Of a DNA stretch of 16,296 nt, positions 14,180-16,296 are shown in pieces. A program made the position numbers and the translations under genes. This stretch comes from Candidatus Hodarchaeota archaeon (GTDB lineage Archaea; Asgardarchaeota; Heimdallarchaeia; Hodarchaeales; YT1-039): positions 1 through 16,296 of the forward strand of contig JAEOTF010000294.1 of NCBI GenBank assembly GCA_016840025.1, given 5' to 3'. The number at the start of each line of letters is the position of its first letter. Within the stretch, counting starts at the first letter, position 1. The notes beneath the pieces were generated by a model. That model had not been told where the DNA came from and made no database searches. It was given only the letters and a program-made list of their open reading frames with translations.

Positions 14180-14785
14180 TTGAACCAATGAAGTCTGCTC
14201 CTTAAAGAGGATACTTCCTAACTCTTCTGCTGTGCTGACATGCACTTTAAGAGCCTTTATTCCCGCTAATAATTCATTAATCGATTTTAACAATTCTTCA
14301 GCTACCGAATTATCTTTTGATGGGCGAAAACCATCGGTAAGAGTAATAACCCGAATATTATGAATTAAAGCAGTCAATATGATATCTACAAAAGGGTCAG
14401 AATCATCAAGCGCGATAAGTTTTTGCATGAAGGAAAATTGAGGAGAAGGAAGAAGAAACGCAAAATAATCGTGAATATTGAGGAGAAGACGCGGGATCTC
14501 AGCTTCACTAAGTAAATGGGAAGTGTTTAGAGCTAGATCTAATCGTGTTGAAAAGGATTGGATCTGATCAGAAAGAAGATAATGAAGGGAAAATTCCCCT
14601 CTAGCTAGAGAACGGATTGTTTTAAGCTTAAATGGAAGGTCGGGATCAACACCTGTAAGAAGTACAAGAGCCCTGCGATGACTTAAAGAACTACCAGGAA
14701 GTGATGGCACTGATTGTGACGCAGTCTCCTGTAATTGACGCATCACAAGCTCCACAATCTCTTGGATAGTCTTTTCGAGGCTCAA
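14033..14785 (-). CDS. BMC-associated flavoprotein-like protein
   Basis: A 250-residue three-part protein. Residues 1-24 (SLEKTIQEIVELVMRQLQET) are an amphipathic helix like the encapsulation tags in this cluster. Residues about 35-195 begin RRALVLLTGVD and run in an alternating alpha/beta order resembling the flavoprotein (PF02441-like) family found in several BMC operons. The match is by pattern only, and typical FMN-binding residues are not clear. Residues 203-250 are the TPLARD module shared with citrate synthase. Starts at TTG 14785 with a weak ribosome site, 8 bases after the tailed BMC-H gene. Likely lumenal; possibly a flavin-dependent redox or scaffold component. The family assignment is moderate. 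Confidence 0.6.
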   Translation of the reverse strand: MSLEKTIQEIVELVMRQLQETASQSVPSLPGSSLSHRRALVLLTGVDPDLPFKLKTIRSLARGEFSLHYLLSDQIQSFSTRLDLALNTSHLLSEAEIPRLLLNIHDYFAFLLPSPQFSFMQKLIALDDSDPFVDIILTALIHNIRVITLTDGFRPSKDNSVAEELLKSINELLAGIKALKVHVSTAEELGSILFKEQTSLVQEKDLITESDVLELNRNGIKELYLATGSIVTPLARDRARELGIDIIYKG

Positions 14786-14793
14786 GGTTTACA

Positions 14794-15174
14794 CTAACTA
14801 CTTTTTTTTCCGCTTGATGGCCGAGGTTTAGCTGAGGTAGAGGTCCTAGATCGGGAAGTTTTTCTCTTACGCGATGGTTGTTTCTTCGGTAAGCGTAGAT
14901 CGGGCGATCCTAAAAGATTATTGGTTTCAGAATAAGGACGGGGAATTACGTGGACTGATAACAATTCACCTACACGTTTAGCGGCGGCAGCGCCAGCATC
15001 AACTGCAGCTTTCACAGCTGCTACTTCTCCACGAATCATAACAGTTACTAATCCACCGCTAGTACATTCACAAGAGATTAACTCAACATACGCGGATTTT
15101 ATCGCCTGATCTGCCGCTTCGATGGCTGGAACTAGGCCACGAGTTTCTATTAACCCTAGTGCGTCTCCAACCAT
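14794..15174 (-). CDS. BMC-H shell protein with basic C-terminal tail
   Basis: Residues 1-85 are a standard BMC-H domain ([24 protein letters not shown], pore segment [38 protein letters not shown]). The pore has Ser-Gly-Gly rather than the Gly-Gly-Gly of the other two. About 40 extra residues follow, rich in Lys, Arg, Ser, Thr and Pro with no hydrophobic pattern (KKQPSRKRKTSRSRTSTSAK and GKKSS). The tail is presumably disordered and strongly positive, and could bind nucleic acid, the cell envelope or acidic cargo. Start: ATG 15174 after AGAGGT. The gene ends in a run of eight A (14802-14809), a possible slippage site near the stop. It follows pduL by 24 bases. Confidence 0.92.
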   Translation of the reverse strand: MVGDALGLIETRGLVPAIEAADQAIKSAYVELISCECTSGGLVTVMIRGEVAAVKAAVDAGAAAAKRVGELLSVHVIPRPYSETNNLLGSPDLRLPKKQPSRKRKTSRSRTSTSAKPRPSSGKKSS

Positions 15175-15198
15175 TAATATACCTCTAGCTAATAAGTC

Positions 15199-15864
15199 TT
15201 AAACTACACGACAGAATGTTGTTTGATAGTCGTGGATAATTTCCCCGAGATCGCCACTTTTGATCCCTGCTGCGTTCCCCTCTTCAAAATCAAGATGAAG
15301 TTCTAGATTATAGTTAGGATCTACACGTATAATTACTTCATCAAAAATGACCCCTCTTTCTCCATGAAATCGAATACTTACAACTTGCCCATCTGTGAGC
15401 TGAAGTCGTCTTGCATCCTCAGGGGTAGCATGAATATGTCGAGCTGCAACGATTACAGCGCATTCAACTCGAGTAGCTCCGCGAGGGCCTATTACATGTA
15501 CGCTAGGAGACTTGGATAGATCACCTGAGAGCCGTATTAACGGAGTTACACCCAAAGCATAGGTGTCTCCAATTGATACCTCAATCTGGGAGTGTTCACG
15601 GATGGGACCTAGAATTCGCACTTCATATAGAGTACCTTCTGATCCCATAACATCTACAGTTTCTTTACAAGCATATTCTCCAGGCTGAGAAAGAGCTTGA
15701 AGAGGGGTAAGTTCGTATCCTTCCCCGAATAAGGCGTTGAGATGTTCACGGCTTATATGCATATGTCTATTCGATAAAGTAACGGGAACAAGGTTATCAC
15801 TGTGTTTCACCAATTCTTTTGTGACTATCGAGCGAATTAAAGTTTCTAAATCGTTCTCAGCCAT
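15199..15864 (-). CDS. pduL: PduL-type phosphotransacylase with encapsulation peptide
   Basis: Converts acyl-CoA and phosphate to acyl phosphate and CoA, recycling CoA inside metabolosomes. A two-domain PduL (PF06130) with metal-binding His: His34 and His36 in SNRHMHIS, His143 and His145 in AARHIHATPEDA, and His190 in ELHLDFEEGNA. The first 22 residues (AENDLETLIRSIVTKELVK) form an amphipathic helix, the known encapsulation peptide position of BMC PduL. I chose ATG 15864, which begins this helix; TTG 15885 gives 7 more residues without better signals. No good Shine-Dalgarno is seen. It heads the BMC cluster, 120 bases after the mer-like gene. An acetate kinase partner is not in the window. 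Confidence 0.95.
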   Translation of the reverse strand: MAENDLETLIRSIVTKELVKHSDNLVPVTLSNRHMHISREHLNALFGEGYELTPLQALSQPGEYACKETVDVMGSEGTLYEVRILGPIREHSQIEVSIGDTYALGVTPLIRLSGDLSKSPSVHVIGPRGATRVECAVIVAARHIHATPEDARRLQLTDGQVVSIRFHGERGVIFDEVIIRVDPNYNLELHLDFEEGNAAGIKSGDLGEIIHDYQTTFCRVV

Positions 15865-15930
15865 GATTGATGCCAACACAAGCAAGTCTTTAGCCGATCA
15901 TAGGGGATGATATTGAAAAAGTTTGACTGA

Positions 15931-15940
15931 TTTTAAAGTT
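15931..15940 (-). promoter_or_regulatory. Possible TATA box for the BMC operon
   Basis: Minus-strand AACTTTAAAA lies in the gap between the mer-like gene and pduL. Transcription would start near 15908, giving a leader of about 45 bases. The only other candidate in the gap is a T-rich stretch near 15985. The element is weak. Confidence 0.25.
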
Positions 15941-15984
15941 GTAGAAGTGGAAAGAAAAAGAACTAATCTACAAAAAATTCATAA

Positions 15985-16296
15985 TTAAAAAGAATGAATA
16001 ATTTTACTCAGGATGTGAATCCCGGTCTGACGATCCTTAGCTAGGGGTCCCCCAAAGATATAGCCTTTCACTCCCTCTTTTCTTAATTCTTCAAGTCGTG
16101 CTTCGACAGTATTTGGTTTTCCGAGGACAGAAAAACTATCTAACATTTGAGGTGTCACAGCTGCTTGAGCTGCAGTAAATTGTTTCTTTTTGATCAATTG
16201 AGCTATCAATAAGGAATCGTCTAATGGAATATCATGAATAGCTAGAATTTCTTGGGATGAACCCGCTACAACTTGTGCCACCCAGAGTTTCAAAAG
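15985..16296 (-). CDS. mer: F420-dependent methylene-H4MPT reductase-like (Mer) C-terminal part, partial
   Basis: The C-terminal 103 or so residues of a luciferase-like (LLM) F420-dependent enzyme; the frame continues off the right edge, so the start is not in the window. The order AGSSQEILAIHDIP, then VTPQMLDSFSVLGKP, EARLEELRKEGV and FGGPLAKDR fits methylene-tetrahydromethanopterin reductase, which reduces methylene-H4MPT to methyl-H4MPT with F420H2 in the methyl branch of the archaeal Wood-Ljungdahl pathway. Together with cdhA it marks the host as a C1-metabolising archaeon. It lies on the same strand as the BMC genes, 120 bases upstream of pduL; co-transcription is possible but not shown. 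Another F420-dependent LLM enzyme cannot be excluded. Confidence 0.75.
   Translation of the reverse strand, partial: LLKLWVAQVVAGSSQEILAIHDIPLDDSLLIAQLIKKKQFTAAQAAVTPQMLDSFSVLGKPNTVEARLEELRKEGVKGYIFGGPLAKDRQTGIHILSKIIHSF

Noticed and set aside
5920..15174. Genome-wide reassignment of TAG to an amino acid
   Set aside because: At least five genes here end naturally at TAG at the expected family length, including all three BMC-H genes, so TAG works as a stop in this genome.

Overview
The window (about 40% G+C by eye) most likely comes from an anaerobic archaeon. Evidence: an archaeal-type CO dehydrogenase/acetyl-CoA synthase alpha subunit (CdhA); the C-terminal part of an F420-dependent methylene-tetrahydromethanopterin reductase (Mer-like) at the right edge; a COG0731-type radical SAM protein; TATA-box-like promoters; and a LAGLIDADG homing endonuclease. 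I cannot name the lineage. The surprise is that most of the rest is a bacterial microcompartment (BMC) locus. These organelles are known overwhelmingly from Bacteria.

Layout. 1-1640, plus strand: a small membrane ORF, a small Cys-rich protein behind a palindromic TATA region, and a radical SAM protein whose conserved N-terminus extends past the first canonical start codon. 1640-2036: intergenic, with a pentanucleotide repeat and a perfect 17-bp inverted repeat directly upstream of the cdhA promoter. 2037-4379, plus: a lone cdhA. 4474-16296, minus strand and convergent with cdhA. In transcription order: mer-like (partial), pduL, a BMC-H with a basic tail, a BMC flavoprotein, a citrate synthase, BMC-P, a CoA-acylating aldehyde dehydrogenase, a PduS/RnfC-like Fe-S flavoprotein, two tandem BMC-H genes, a truncated BMC-T, a homing endonuclease with four tandem HTH-like repeats, a PduT-type BMC-T with an in-frame TAG near its end, triosephosphate isomerase and an RpiB-like isomerase.

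How it may work (inference). Five enzymes begin with short amphipathic helices of the encapsulation-peptide kind: PduL, flavoprotein, citrate synthase, aldehyde dehydrogenase and triosephosphate isomerase. The lumen therefore probably turns an aldehyde, plausibly acetaldehyde, into acetyl-CoA. PduL would make acetyl phosphate, and the encapsulated citrate synthase would give a second CoA-releasing outlet to citrate. PduS plus the Cys-pore PduT shell protein would move electrons across the shell. TPI and the RpiB-like protein resemble the sugar-phosphate-utilising (SPU) BMC class, where cleavage of deoxyribose 5-phosphate gives acetaldehyde and glyceraldehyde 3-phosphate. No aldolase is visible here. 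Acetyl-CoA could connect with the CdhA/Mer Wood-Ljungdahl chemistry outside the shell. I recognise no known BMC type with an encapsulated citrate synthase; this is the best candidate for an undescribed system in the window.
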